This document shows, piece by piece, positions 1 to 7,800 of a DNA stretch of 30,932 nt (positions are counted from its first letter, which is position 1; each line of letters starts with the position of its first letter). Source of the stretch: DROE01 sp964569865 (GTDB lineage Bacteria; Pseudomonadota; Alphaproteobacteria; Rhizobiales; Devosiaceae); assembly GCA_964569865.1 (NCBI GenBank), contig CAZMVQ010000027.1, positions 1 through 30,932 of the forward strand. The letters are read 5' to 3'. A program made the position numbers and the translations under genes. Below the pieces are notes generated by a model. It was given only the letters and a program-made list of their open reading frames with translations. It was not told the origin of the DNA and ran no database searches.

Positions 1-1
1 A

Positions 2-88
2 TGGTGCCCCCCGCCGGAATCGAACCGGCACTCCCTTACAGGAACGGGATTTTGAATCCCGCGCGTCTACCAGTTCCGCCAGGGGGGC
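2..88 (-). tRNA. tRNA-Leu (anticodon CAA)
   Basis: Read on the minus strand this is an 87-nt tRNA including an encoded 3' CCA. The acceptor stem pairs GCCCCCC with GGGGGGC. The anticodon stem CGGGA/TCCCG encloses the loop TTCAAAA, so the anticodon is CAA, reading the leucine codon UUG. The T arm contains GGTTCGATTCC and the D arm GGTAGACGC. The 87-nt length leaves room for the long variable arm expected of tRNA-Leu. The gene is complete; anything downstream of it lies outside the window. Confidence 0.95.
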
Positions 89-151
89 CAAATGTTGATC
101 ACTGCAAAAACCCGAGTGCTTCAACAAAAACTGAATAATCACAACGCGCCG

Positions 152-180
152 GATTTACGCCAAACCCAACACCGCGTCAA
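152..180 (-). promoter_or_regulatory. Candidate promoter of tRNA-Leu
   Basis: On the minus strand TTGACG (175-180) is followed by a 17-nt spacer and TAAATC (152-157), then a GC-rich stretch before the tRNA. The -35 is good and the -10 is weak. A GC-rich discriminator is usual for stable-RNA promoters. The rest of 89-276 shows no gene. Confidence 0.35.
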
Positions 181-276
181 TCGCAGATTTTGTACAAATG
201 CTACGGTGATCAAATTATCCATTGTCTGTTAGTAAAAATTCGCTAAACCGGAGCAAACAAAATTGGAGTGGGTTTT

Positions 277-858
277 TTGCTCAAAAAACTTTATGACTGG
301 CTAATGGCGCTGGCAGCTTCCAAGCATGCCCCCGCTTCTCTTAGTGCTATAAGCTTTGCTGAAAGCTCGTTCTTTCCACTGCCCCCCGACATTTTATTGA
401 TCCCCATGGTGGTGGCCAAACGCCAGCACTGGTTTATTTATGCCACCATATGCACCGTTTCATCGGTTTTAGGAGCCTTTGTCGGCTATGCCATTGGCGC
501 TTTGCTGTTCCAGTTAATCGGAATGCCTATTCTGGAATTTTATGGCTCTGCCCATGCCTTTGACCGGTTTGTGCAATGGTATGATCAATGGGGTGGCTGG
601 GGGATATTTTTGGGGGCTGTAACGCCATTTCCCTATAAGGTTTTGACTATTTTTTCCGGCACTGTTGGTTTTAATCTTTTGCAATTTGCCATTGTAAGCG
701 TAATTGGTCGAGGCTTAAGGTTTTTTCTGGTTGCCGGACTTTTATACTGGTTTGGCGAACCAATCCGTTTGTTTATCGAAAAATATCTGGGACCATTATT
801 CATTTTATTTTGCGTAATGCTGATTGGTGGATTTATTGCCGTCAGATTTATGTTCTAA
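277..858 (+). CDS. YqaA-family (DedA-like) inner membrane protein
   Basis: Predicted integral membrane protein of 193 aa related to the YqaA/DedA superfamily; its substrate is not known with confidence. Family features visible are the FAESSFFPLPPD segment near residues 28-39, TPFPYKV with a following SG near 116-128, and GRGLRF near 144-149, between several hydrophobic spans. I chose the TTG at 277 because GGAG at 265-268 sits 8 nt upstream and the resulting N-terminus MLKKLYDW resembles what I recall of rhizobial homologues. A GTG at 268 would add three residues but overlaps that Shine-Dalgarno. dsbB follows after 63 nt on the same strand, a neighbourhood I recall from other Hyphomicrobiales. 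Confidence 0.85.
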   Translation: MLKKLYDWLMALAASKHAPASLSAISFAESSFFPLPPDILLIPMVVAKRQHWFIYATICTVSSVLGAFVGYAIGALLFQLIGMPILEFYGSAHAFDRFVQWYDQWGGWGIFLGAVTPFPYKVLTIFSGTVGFNLLQFAIVSVIGRGLRFFLVAGLLYWFGEPIRLFIEKYLGPLFILFCVMLIGGFIAVRFMF

Positions 859-921
859 ATTTTTAAAATCCATCGAGCCAACTCGCAGGCAAAGAACAGA
901 CAGCATAGGTCAGGACCCAAG

Positions 922-1440
922 ATGCCCCAAAAGATTTCTCCGTTCGCCAATCAAAATTCAAGCCCGGTCAACACGGCCTTTGTCATAGGTTTTTTCACCA
1001 TTCTTGGAGCCTGGGCGTTTGAACTTATTGGCGGCTATGAGCCATGCCAGCTTTGTCTTACCCAAAGAATTCCCTATTATACCGGCCTGCCAATTATCGC
1101 CTTGCTTTTGGTGTTTTGGAACAAGATTCCCCCGATGGCACGCATATCAGCAACCCTGATTGCGGCAGCAATATTTATTTGGAGTGCCTATCTTGGAACT
1201 TTCCATGCAGGAGTTGAATGGGGATTTTGGCAGGGACCAGCCGCATGCTCGGGAAGTGGTAGTTCCATAAATTTTGCTGATCTCAATGCCTTAAATGACG
1301 CACGGGTAATCCCCTGCGATACCCCGCAATTCAGATTTTTGGGGATCAGCTTTGCCGGTTATAATGCTCTGATTTCTGTGTTGATTGTATACTTTTTACT
1401 TCGATCAGCCATCGGACAAATCAAGACAAAAGAGAGCTGA
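922..1440 (+). CDS. dsbB: Disulfide bond formation protein B
   Basis: Inner-membrane quinone reductase (172 aa) that reoxidises DsbA and passes electrons to the quinone pool. The first periplasmic redox pair is the CQLC motif (C42, C45), followed by the conserved QRIPYY. The second pair is C109 (in AACSGSG) and C132 (in IPCD). Four hydrophobic segments fit the four-helix DsbB topology. The ATG at 922 is preceded by AGGA (912-915), which lies inside a copy of the GGTCAGGACC-type palindrome found elsewhere in the window. The stop codon abuts the stop of the convergent HNH gene with no spacer. No dsbA is visible here. Confidence 0.92.
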   Translation: MPQKISPFANQNSSPVNTAFVIGFFTILGAWAFELIGGYEPCQLCLTQRIPYYTGLPIIALLLVFWNKIPPMARISATLIAAAIFIWSAYLGTFHAGVEWGFWQGPAACSGSGSSINFADLNALNDARVIPCDTPQFRFLGISFAGYNALISVLIVYFLLRSAIGQIKTKES

Positions 1441-1998
1441 TTACGGCTCCAGTTCAATATCCCAATAGAGATAGTCCATCCAGCTATCATGCAGATAATT
1501 GGGCGGAAAGGCCCGTCCGTTATTATTGAGATCAAACACACTTGGCCGATATGGTTTTTGGCGTGGATGCATACCAATTTCCGCCGCCATGCGATTGGCT
1601 TTTGCCAGATTACACGGCGAGCAGGCGGTAACCACATTTTCCCATGTTGTGCGCCCTCCCCTTGAGCGCGGCACCAAATGATCAAAGGTCAAATCTGAAG
1701 TACTTGTGCAATATTGACAGGTGAAGCTATCACGCAAAAACAGATTAAAACGGGTGAAGGCCGGGTGTTGTTGCGGTTTGATATAATCTTTTAGCGCAAC
1801 CACACTTGGCAGATTTATCTGAAAGCTGGGGCTTTTAATTACCCTATCATAATTGGCAACAACATTTACCCGATCAAGAAAAACCGCCTTGATGGCATCC
1901 TGCCAAGACCATAGGGACAAGGGGTAATAGCTGAGCGGACGAAAATCCGCGTTCAGCACCAAGGTAGGGCAGCTTTGGGGTGAGACATGAACGCCCAA
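1441..1998 (-). CDS. HNH endonuclease family protein
   Basis: A 185-aa protein with a zinc-supported HNH/beta-beta-alpha-metal nuclease core. CxxC pairs C94/C97 and C126/C129 bracket the FDHLVPRSRGG segment (D106-H107) and the ENVVTAC segment containing N121. This arrangement is typical of stand-alone chromosomal HNH proteins common in alphaproteobacteria, whose cellular role is not established. The start is TTG at 1998, with GGAG 8 nt upstream on the minus strand; no other start codon occurs before the upstream in-frame stop. It converges on dsbB with directly adjoining stop codons, so no terminator fits between them. Confidence 0.88.
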   Translation of the reverse strand: MGVHVSPQSCPTLVLNADFRPLSYYPLSLWSWQDAIKAVFLDRVNVVANYDRVIKSPSFQINLPSVVALKDYIKPQQHPAFTRFNLFLRDSFTCQYCTSTSDLTFDHLVPRSRGGRTTWENVVTACSPCNLAKANRMAAEIGMHPRQKPYRPSVFDLNNNGRAFPPNYLHDSWMDYLYWDIELEP

Positions 1999-2048
1999 CC
2001 AATTTACTCCACTTAACTCAAATAATTATCGACCCGTTTTGTCACTTA

Positions 2049-2070
2049 TAAGTCTGAACCCTAAGCGCGT
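2049..2070. repeat. Left copy of the duplicated contig end (gap 1)
   Basis: The 22 bases TAAGTCTGAACCCTAAGCGC + GT end exactly at the N run and recur as its first 22 bases on the other side (2171-2192). Part of the segment (GAACCCTAAG) resembles the GGACCCTAAG half of the palindrome at 12149-12168. Confidence 0.8.
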
Positions 2071-2170
2071 NNNNNNNNNNNNNNNNNNNNNNNNNNNNNN
2101 NNNNNNNNNNNNNNNNNNNNNNNNNNNNNNNNNNNNNNNNNNNNNNNNNNNNNNNNNNNNNNNNNNNNNN
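2071..2170. other. Scaffold gap (100 N)
   Basis: Exactly 100 undetermined bases, a conventional placeholder length. The same 22 bases flank both sides, so the two contigs probably overlap and the real gap may be zero or negative. The surrounding 1999-2246 contains no convincing gene. It is the upstream region of the HNH gene and the downstream region of the esterase gene. Confidence 0.9.
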
Positions 2171-2246
2171 TAAGTCTGAACCCTAAGCGCGTTGCTCTTC
2201 GCTTGCCAAGTTTTATTTTTCTAAAGTTCTTTATTTATTGTGTGGC

Positions 2247-2918
2247 CTAAGGGCCATCCGTTTGCGGCTCCAAAAGCAATTCACGCATAAACGCCAGCGC
2301 AAATCCCAACCCCTCAACTGAAATTGTATGCCCCAGCCCCGGCTCAATCTGCATAGCGGTTTTAATCTCGATTTTTTCCAGACGGGTTTTTGAGTTTATG
2401 CTCAAAGAAACCGGCACCACATCATCGCCCTCTCCATGCACCAGACAGACCGGAGGCTTTATTTTTATGTCACTTTCCCAATCATCCTCACCAATCAGTC
2501 CGCCGGAGAACGAAATAATGCCCAAGGGCTGTTTCTTAAGACGCAATCCCACATCCAGCGCCATCATTGCCCCTTGGGAAAACCCGACCAGAAATGTATT
2601 GCTGGCATCAAATCCGGTTTGCTGCCACAATTGATCGAGAAATTCCTCCAGAACCGGACGGGCATTTTTTGAACCGCTCAAACGACTGATTTCCCGATTT
2701 AAATCCAGATCAAACCATTGATATCCGGCCGGGTTCATCGGACATTTTTCCGGCGCATTAGGGGCAACAAACAACATCTCCGGCAATGCCGATTGCCAAT
2801 ATCTGGCCAGCCCGATCAGATCATTTCCATCCGATCCATAGCCATGCAGCAGAACCATCAGCCTTTTGGCCTTGCCCGTTTTTGGCGCCAGCATCGGCCC
2901 CGATAATTGATCACTCAT
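2247..2918 (-). CDS. Phospholipase/carboxylesterase family alpha/beta hydrolase
   Basis: Soluble serine hydrolase (223 aa) of the acyl-protein thioesterase / carboxylesterase type. The oxyanion-hole region LLHGYGSDGND lies near residues 23-33. The nucleophile elbow GFSQG has Ser114. The Asp in the HGEGDDVVP segment (about D166) and His197 in LGHT complete the triad. No signal peptide is evident, so it is probably cytoplasmic. Its ATG lies inside the TGA stop of the upstream glycosylase gene (ATGA overlap), so the two are probably co-transcribed and translationally coupled. The physiological ester or thioester substrate cannot be read from sequence. Confidence 0.88.
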   Translation of the reverse strand: MSDQLSGPMLAPKTGKAKRLMVLLHGYGSDGNDLIGLARYWQSALPEMLFVAPNAPEKCPMNPAGYQWFDLDLNREISRLSGSKNARPVLEEFLDQLWQQTGFDASNTFLVGFSQGAMMALDVGLRLKKQPLGIISFSGGLIGEDDWESDIKIKPPVCLVHGEGDDVVPVSLSINSKTRLEKIEIKTAMQIEPGLGHTISVEGLGFALAFMRELLLEPQTDGP

Positions 2919-3568
2919 AGATTTATTCCTTCACGATCCCTCAAAACAGCAAAATACCGCCATAACAATCGGGCGGCAGCCCCTCTATATGGTGACCATT
3001 TTTTGGCCAGCTTTATGGTTTGCTTTTCATCAGGTTTTTTATTTATTCCAATAATTCTGCCAAGCATTTTTTGCAATACCAAATCCCCGGCGGGAAATAT
3101 ATCCGGGTGGGCAACCGAACTCATTAGATAGATTTGTGCACTCCACGGCCCGATACCCTTTAATGCGGTCAGTTTTTCCATCGCCTCGCTCACGCCCATC
3201 TGGTGCAATGCTTCAAAATCTATCGCTCCACTTATCTCGGCTTCCGCCACTGCGAAAAGACAATGAATTTTCGACCAGCTTAATCCGGCAGCGCGCAGAT
3301 TATCTGGCTCAACCGTTAAAAAATTTTCAGCGCTCATTTCCCCCACCAGTGCCTCAACCCGCTTATGGATGGCGCGGGCACTGGCAACCGATAATAGCTG
3401 ACCTGAAACGATAGGCGCCAGCCCGCCAAATCCGGGCTTACCAAGACGCAATGGAACTTCTCCCACCTGCTCAAGAATGGGCGCCAGACGCTGATCAAGC
3501 TCAATCAGAGCCCCAAGATGCGCCTCCAATATTTCACGATTGATTATTGCTCTATTGTCAAAATCCAT
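2915..3568 (-). CDS. DNA-3-methyladenine glycosylase II (AlkA-like, HhH-GPD)
   Basis: Base-excision repair glycosylase (217 aa) of the HhH-GPD superfamily, expected to remove alkylated purines. The helix-hairpin-helix LTALKGIGPWSA spans residues 133-144, and the catalytic Asp is D162 in FPAGDLVLQ. There are no four-cysteine iron-sulfur motifs, which separates it from EndoIII/MutY. Its length fits short bacterial AlkA proteins lacking the N-terminal TBP-like domain. It overlaps the esterase gene downstream by 4 nt (ATGA). The 72 nt between this start and the divergent membrane-protein gene at 3641 presumably hold promoters for both directions. No Ada-type regulator is present. Confidence 0.88.
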   Translation of the reverse strand: MDFDNRAIINREILEAHLGALIELDQRLAPILEQVGEVPLRLGKPGFGGLAPIVSGQLLSVASARAIHKRVEALVGEMSAENFLTVEPDNLRAAGLSWSKIHCLFAVAEAEISGAIDFEALHQMGVSEAMEKLTALKGIGPWSAQIYLMSSVAHPDIFPAGDLVLQKMLGRIIGINKKPDEKQTIKLAKKWSPYRGAAARLLWRYFAVLRDREGINL

Positions 3569-3640
3569 AAACCTATGCCAAACTGCCTATCCTCAAGCAA
3601 AAAACTATTGCCCCTAAACCAATGATAAAGGGAAAGCAAA

Positions 3641-4072
3641 ATGAACGAAACGCAAAAACTACCGGGCTGGTTCTGGGCCATTGTCACAATTGCATTATTG
3701 TGGAACACAATGGGGCTTGTTGTATTTTTCATGTCAATATTGATGCCCCCTGAACTGCTTGCAGCCATGCCCGAGGCGCAACGCACCCTTATGCAATCCA
3801 TACCTCTTTGGGCCACAATTGCCTTGGCGGTTGCAGTGTTTTGTGGCATTTTCGCCTGTATAGCTTTGGCGATGAGAAAAGCCTGGGCGGTGCTGTTGTT
3901 CAAACTTTCTCTCGCCGGTGTAATTATTCAAAATTTCAGTGCGTTTTTTGTTCAGGATTCATATTCCGTGCTTGGACCTGGCGGCACCGTGATGCCAATT
4001 TTAGTGATTGCTGCTGCCATTGCCCTGTTGTGGTTTTCCCTGCGCGCCCGTAACAATGGCTGGATCAACTAG
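3641..4072 (+). CDS. Four-helix integral membrane protein of unknown function
   Basis: A 143-aa very hydrophobic protein with four predicted transmembrane segments at about residues 10-33, 55-77, 80-103 and 115-135. A short polar loop, PPELLAAMPEAQR, separates the first two. I do not recognise catalytic residues. Similar small proteins are annotated only as hypothetical membrane proteins. The ATG is preceded by a purine-rich AAAGGGAAAG, a reasonable ribosome binding site. It sits divergently from the AlkA-like gene and 58 nt upstream of gluQ on the same strand, so it may be co-transcribed with gluQ. Confidence 0.75.
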   Translation: MNETQKLPGWFWAIVTIALLWNTMGLVVFFMSILMPPELLAAMPEAQRTLMQSIPLWATIALAVAVFCGIFACIALAMRKAWAVLLFKLSLAGVIIQNFSAFFVQDSYSVLGPGGTVMPILVIAAAIALLWFSLRARNNGWIN

Positions 4073-4130
4073 ACATCAGTTTTACTCCACCTGATGGCAA
4101 ACACTGCAACAGGCAACTATAGATTTATCC

Positions 4131-5027
4131 ATGAACGCTTCAACCCATACAAAACCCATTTTACGATTTGCGCCAAGCCCCAACGGATTTTTGCATCCGG
4201 GCCATGCATTTTCTGCTTGCGTAACTGCTGATCTGGCAGAAAAGCTTGGCGGCACGTGGCTTTTGCGAATTGAAGACATTGATCAACACAGAAGTAAACC
4301 CGAATTTATCAAGGCAATATATGAGGATCTGACATGGCTGGGTCTGAATTGGCCAGAGCCGGTTTTGCTGCAATCGACACGCTTCGAAGAATATCAAAAA
4401 GCCGCAAAATTCCTAAAAGACAAAAATCTGTTGTACCCGTGTTTTTGCTCCAGAAAACAAATCAAAGAAAATGCAGGAATCCAAGAAAACGCAGGTATTG
4501 AAAAAGACCCGGACGGCGCGCCCCTATATCCCGGAACCTGCAAAAACCTCTCGCCCAAAGAAATCAAACAAAAGCTGAATACAAAACTTCCCGTGCAATA
4601 TCGCCTGAATATGAACAAAGCTATCGATCTGACAGGCCCGCTAAGTTTCAAGCAAATCCAGCCTGAAAACTCATCGATTGATAATTTGACAATTACCACA
4701 ATTGATTGCCGACCCGAGCGCTGGGGCGACGTGGTTATCCAGCGCAAATTTATTCCCTCCTCCTATCATTTGAGTGTTGTTCTTGATGATGCAATGCAAA
4801 ATATTACCCACATTACCCGTGGCAAAGATCTGCTGGCAGCAACAGATGTGCATAGGGTTTTGCAATCGCTTTTGGGCTTGCCCCAGCCCATCTATTTTCA
4901 TCACGAACTGATAAGTGATCCCCAGCAACAAAAACTGGCCAAATCCAAAGGATCGGCCAGCTTAAAGGATTTAAGGAAATCTGGAATCAGCGCTGATGAA
5001 CTCCGCTCCAATTTTTCATTTCGGTAA
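4131..5027 (+). CDS. gluQ: Glutamyl-Q tRNA(Asp) synthetase
   Basis: GluRS-like enzyme (298 aa) without an anticodon-binding domain that glutamylates queuosine in tRNA-Asp. The class I signature is HPGH (residues 22-25), in the context RFAPSPNGFLHPGH. The KMSKS-like motif is KLAKS (268-272). The zinc site is C104-F-C106 with Y133 and C137. The length is that of GluQ-RS, far shorter than a full GltX. A small internal repeat ENAGI...ENAGI occurs in the zinc-loop insertion at residues 113-122. The gene ends by overlapping the 3' end of the convergent oxidoreductase gene by 12 nt. Confidence 0.93.
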   Translation: MNASTHTKPILRFAPSPNGFLHPGHAFSACVTADLAEKLGGTWLLRIEDIDQHRSKPEFIKAIYEDLTWLGLNWPEPVLLQSTRFEEYQKAAKFLKDKNLLYPCFCSRKQIKENAGIQENAGIEKDPDGAPLYPGTCKNLSPKEIKQKLNTKLPVQYRLNMNKAIDLTGPLSFKQIQPENSSIDNLTITTIDCRPERWGDVVIQRKFIPSSYHLSVVLDDAMQNITHITRGKDLLAATDVHRVLQSLLGLPQPIYFHHELISDPQQQKLAKSKGSASLKDLRKSGISADELRSNFSFR

Positions 5028-5945
5028 ATAGGTGCGTGCACTCAGCTGCAATGCTTCCTTAAATGGCGTGCCAAAATCCTCTCCCAGCAATGCATCCAGC
5101 TCTTTATCCTGCAAGCGATGAGGCTCATCCCAGAGATAGCGCATTTTCACCACTTCGCGCAAAAGCGGCGAAAACAGCCCGATAAATTTCATAATCCCCC
5201 AAGGCACCGAAGCGATTTTAGCCCGCTTTGGCATTACATCTTGTATCGCATCTATCATCTGCGACCCGGTTACAAAATGACCTGAAAAATGCAGGCTTTT
5301 ATAGGCGGGCAGGTTATGTCGCGCTTCGCCAATTTTTACAAATGCTTTGGCCGCATCAGGCAGATAGGCCCATGTGTGGCGAATTGCCAGATCACCACCA
5401 TATTGCAACACATTGGACTTTGCCCGCTGCATAATCATCAGATCAATCATTGTTCCATTGGCATGGGGAGCAAAAAAATCTCCCATACGAACGATTAAAA
5501 CCTGCAATCCATCTTTGGAAGCAGCCAATAATTGCTGCTCCATGCGCTTGCGAATTTCTCCCTTGTCCCCATGGGGATTCTGCGCCGTATCCGGCTCAAT
5601 CAGATGTTGTTTAGCCGCATAATTATAAACATTACCCGGAAACATCAGCGTTTTACCGCTTCCCTTAAGGGCCAATAAAATCTTGGCCAGCATGGCCTCC
5701 ACCCTTCCCTTGTCCCATTGGTCATAGGGAGGGTTTATGGCATTGACCACAATATCAGCACCCTCGACCGCGCGTTTGGTATCGGCGACATTGCTCACAT
5801 CCCCTTCAACAAATTCAACACCAGCCAATCTGGCCCGGTTACCGCGACCCATGCCAATAACCCGCCAGCCACTGTTCACAAATGCCTTTGCAACTTCTTG
5901 CCCCAGCCTGCCGTTTATTCCCAATATCGCCACCGTATTTGCCAT
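5016..5945 (-). CDS. NAD(P)-binding Rossmann-fold epimerase/SDR-like protein
   Basis: A 309-aa atypical short-chain dehydrogenase/NAD-dependent epimerase. The dinucleotide-binding glycine motif is GINGRLGQ at residues 9-16. An acidic patch, VEGDVSN, near 48-54 fits the adenine-binding D. VVNAINPP follows near 66-73. A canonical YxxxK is not obvious, so the reaction is uncertain. It is divergent from a LysR regulator with 123 nt between start codons. By the usual logic of such pairs the regulator may control this gene. It converges with gluQ, overlapping it by 12 nt. Confidence 0.82.
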   Translation of the reverse strand: MANTVAILGINGRLGQEVAKAFVNSGWRVIGMGRGNRARLAGVEFVEGDVSNVADTKRAVEGADIVVNAINPPYDQWDKGRVEAMLAKILLALKGSGKTLMFPGNVYNYAAKQHLIEPDTAQNPHGDKGEIRKRMEQQLLAASKDGLQVLIVRMGDFFAPHANGTMIDLMIMQRAKSNVLQYGGDLAIRHTWAYLPDAAKAFVKIGEARHNLPAYKSLHFSGHFVTGSQMIDAIQDVMPKRAKIASVPWGIMKFIGLFSPLLREVVKMRYLWDEPHRLQDKELDALLGEDFGTPFKEALQLSARTYLPK

Positions 5946-5980
5946 TTTACTCTATACTCCTGTTAAATTTTTTGCCTCAA

Positions 5981-6011
5981 CCCAAAATTTGGGATTTGCT
6001 TTATCCGATAA
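5981..6011. promoter_or_regulatory. Candidate operator palindromes between SDR and LysR genes
   Basis: CCCAAAATTTGGG (5981-5993) is a perfect 13-nt palindrome about a central A. TTATCCGATAA (6001-6011) is an 11-nt palindrome. Both lie in the 123-nt divergent promoter region and are plausible binding sites for the adjacent LysR-type protein. The T-N11-A core common in LysR sites was not assigned to a single position. Confidence 0.35.
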
Positions 6012-6068
6012 ATATGATATTCAAAAATATAAGTAAATTAGCCAATTTTGCATAAAGACTATTCAAAA

Positions 6069-6965
6069 ATGAATAGACCATCCCCGGACTGGACATTGTG
6101 GCGCAGTTTTGGTGCCGTCATCGAGCAAGGCTCCCTTTCCGGCGCAGCGCGTCAGCTTGGCGTGTCCCAGCCCACAATCGGGAGGCACATCCAGACCCTT
6201 GAGAACGAACTTGGCGCAACACTTTTTATACGCACCATCAAAGGCTTTGAACCCAATGCCAGTGCCATGCGCCTGTTTGAGCAGGTTAAAATGGCCAAGA
6301 ACTCCCTCAGTGAAGCCGCGATTTTAGCGGAAGGGTCAAATACCAAACTCTCCGGCGCGGTTCGAATTACTGCCAGCACCATCACTTCCCATTATATTCT
6401 GCCAAAAATGCTGGCTGATATAAGAGAGCAATTCCCCTCCATCGAAATCGAGCTGGTTCCCTCCGATTCGGCTGAAAATCTTTTGATGCGAGAATGTGAT
6501 ATCGCGGTGAGAATGTTTCGCCCCACCCAGCTCGAACTCATCGCGCGCAAAATCGGCGTTAGCCCCATGACCTGTTGTGCCCACACTCAATTCCTGAAAA
6601 AAAACGGAACTCCAAAAAATATTGAAGACCTTTATGATTTTGATCTGGTTGGTTTTGATCGCTCTGAATTATTAATCTCAGTGGCCAGACAATTAGGTTT
6701 TGATCTGCAAAGGCATCACTTTACCCTGCGCACAGATAGTCAGACAGCCATGTGGGAAATGATCAAGGCCGGGCTTGGTATTGGCTTTGCTCAAACAGTT
6801 CTGGTTGATGCGGAACCTGAAATAGAGACCATTTTGCCCCAACTTGTCATTCCACCATTGCAAATTTGGCTGACAACCCACAAAGAACTATTCACCAGCG
6901 CCCGAATCCGTGTCATTTATGACAGGCTTGGCGAATTGCTGGGTAATTATTTTTCTACTGAATAG
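6069..6965 (+). CDS. LysR-family transcriptional regulator
   Basis: A 298-aa regulator with an N-terminal winged helix-turn-helix over about residues 8-66: WRSFGAVIEQGSLSGAARQL, then VSQPTIGRHIQTLENELG. A LysR substrate-binding domain follows, with RITASTITSHYILP and the effector-pocket segment GLGIGFAQ. I chose the ATG at 6069; a TTG at 6048 would add seven residues, and neither has a strong Shine-Dalgarno. It is divergent from the SDR-like gene, the classic arrangement for a regulator controlling its neighbour and itself. The inducing ligand cannot be inferred. Confidence 0.9.
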   Translation: MNRPSPDWTLWRSFGAVIEQGSLSGAARQLGVSQPTIGRHIQTLENELGATLFIRTIKGFEPNASAMRLFEQVKMAKNSLSEAAILAEGSNTKLSGAVRITASTITSHYILPKMLADIREQFPSIEIELVPSDSAENLLMRECDIAVRMFRPTQLELIARKIGVSPMTCCAHTQFLKKNGTPKNIEDLYDFDLVGFDRSELLISVARQLGFDLQRHHFTLRTDSQTAMWEMIKAGLGIGFAQTVLVDAEPEIETILPQLVIPPLQIWLTTHKELFTSARIRVIYDRLGELLGNYFSTE

Positions 6966-6992
6966 AATTATTAAAAAAATGAGAATTCCAAA

Positions 6993-7187
6993 ATGAGCTC
7001 AACCCTGAATATTCTTGTTATAATTACCATGGTCGCACTGGTGATTATCCTTGGGGCCGGACTTTGGAGCATGTTCAAGGGCGGTGGTAAATTGAGCCAG
7101 AATTTAATGCGCGCCCGGGTCATCGTGCAATTTGTCGCCGTTTTATTGCTGGTCGCCCTCGCCTTTGTAATGGCCAATGGTGGTTAG
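6993..7187 (+). CDS. Twin transmembrane helix small protein (HIG1-like)
   Basis: A 64-aa protein with two hydrophobic helices (about residues 5-26 and 42-61) joined by a basic glycine-rich loop, MFKGGGKLSQNLMRARV. This matches the short bacterial hypoxia-induced-protein (HIG_1_N) family. The LMRARV segment preceding helix 2 is typical of it. In mitochondria, HIG1 proteins associate with respiratory complexes; in alphaproteobacteria the role is mostly inferred. It lies 16 nt upstream of the cobalamin adenosyltransferase gene, so the two are likely one transcript. Confidence 0.88.
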   Translation: MSSTLNILVIITMVALVIILGAGLWSMFKGGGKLSQNLMRARVIVQFVAVLLLVALAFVMANGG

Positions 7188-7203
7188 GGTCAGGAATAAC
7201 AAA

Positions 7204-7800
7204 ATGGTCAAACTGAACAAAATCTACACCCGCACCGGCGACGATGGCACAACAGCTTTGGTTAGTGGACCCCGCCGCAAAAAAGACGACTTAAGGGTTC
7301 AGGCATATGGAGCAGTGGACGAAACCAATTCCTTTATTGGTCTGGCCCGCACCCATGCTGCAAAACTTGCCCGCTTTGATTCTATTCTCTCGCGCATCCA
7401 AAATGACCTGTTTGACTTAGGTTCTGATCTGGCCACGCCCAAGTCCGATAAAGATGAAACCCGCACCCCCCTGCGCATAAGTCAAAAGCAAATTGATTGG
7501 CTTGAAAACCAGATCGACCAGCTAAACGAAGACCTTGATCCATTGACCAGCTTTGTATTGCCAGCCGGAACGCCCTTGGCGGCAACTCTGCATGTGGCCA
7601 GAACCATAGCCCGCCGGGCCGAGCGCGATTGTTTCACCCTGATTGCAAAAGAGCCTGAAACCGAACCAAAAACCCTGATTTATCTGAACCGTCTCTCTGA
7701 TCTGTTATTCGTTCTGGCTCGCTATGCAAATGATAAGGGAAGGGCTGATATTTTGTGGCTGCCGGGCAAGCATTCAGGTCACTCAAAAGGCATGACCTGA
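7204..7800 (+). CDS. Cob(I)alamin adenosyltransferase (PduO type)
   Basis: ATP:cob(I)alamin adenosyltransferase (198 aa), making adenosylcobalamin from reduced cobalamin and ATP. The N-terminal ATP-binding motif is TRTGDDGTT (residues 9-17). The helix motif RTIARRAER and the downstream LNRLSDLLFVLAR are PduO-family hallmarks. I start at the ATG at 7204, preceded by AGGA inside the sequence TTAGGGTCAGGA, which belongs to the recurrent boundary motif. A GTG at 7177 lies inside the upstream gene. The stop overlaps the rhomboid start (TGATG), so the two are likely translationally coupled. Confidence 0.92.
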   Translation: MVKLNKIYTRTGDDGTTALVSGPRRKKDDLRVQAYGAVDETNSFIGLARTHAAKLARFDSILSRIQNDLFDLGSDLATPKSDKDETRTPLRISQKQIDWLENQIDQLNEDLDPLTSFVLPAGTPLAATLHVARTIARRAERDCFTLIAKEPETEPKTLIYLNRLSDLLFVLARYANDKGRADILWLPGKHSGHSKGMT

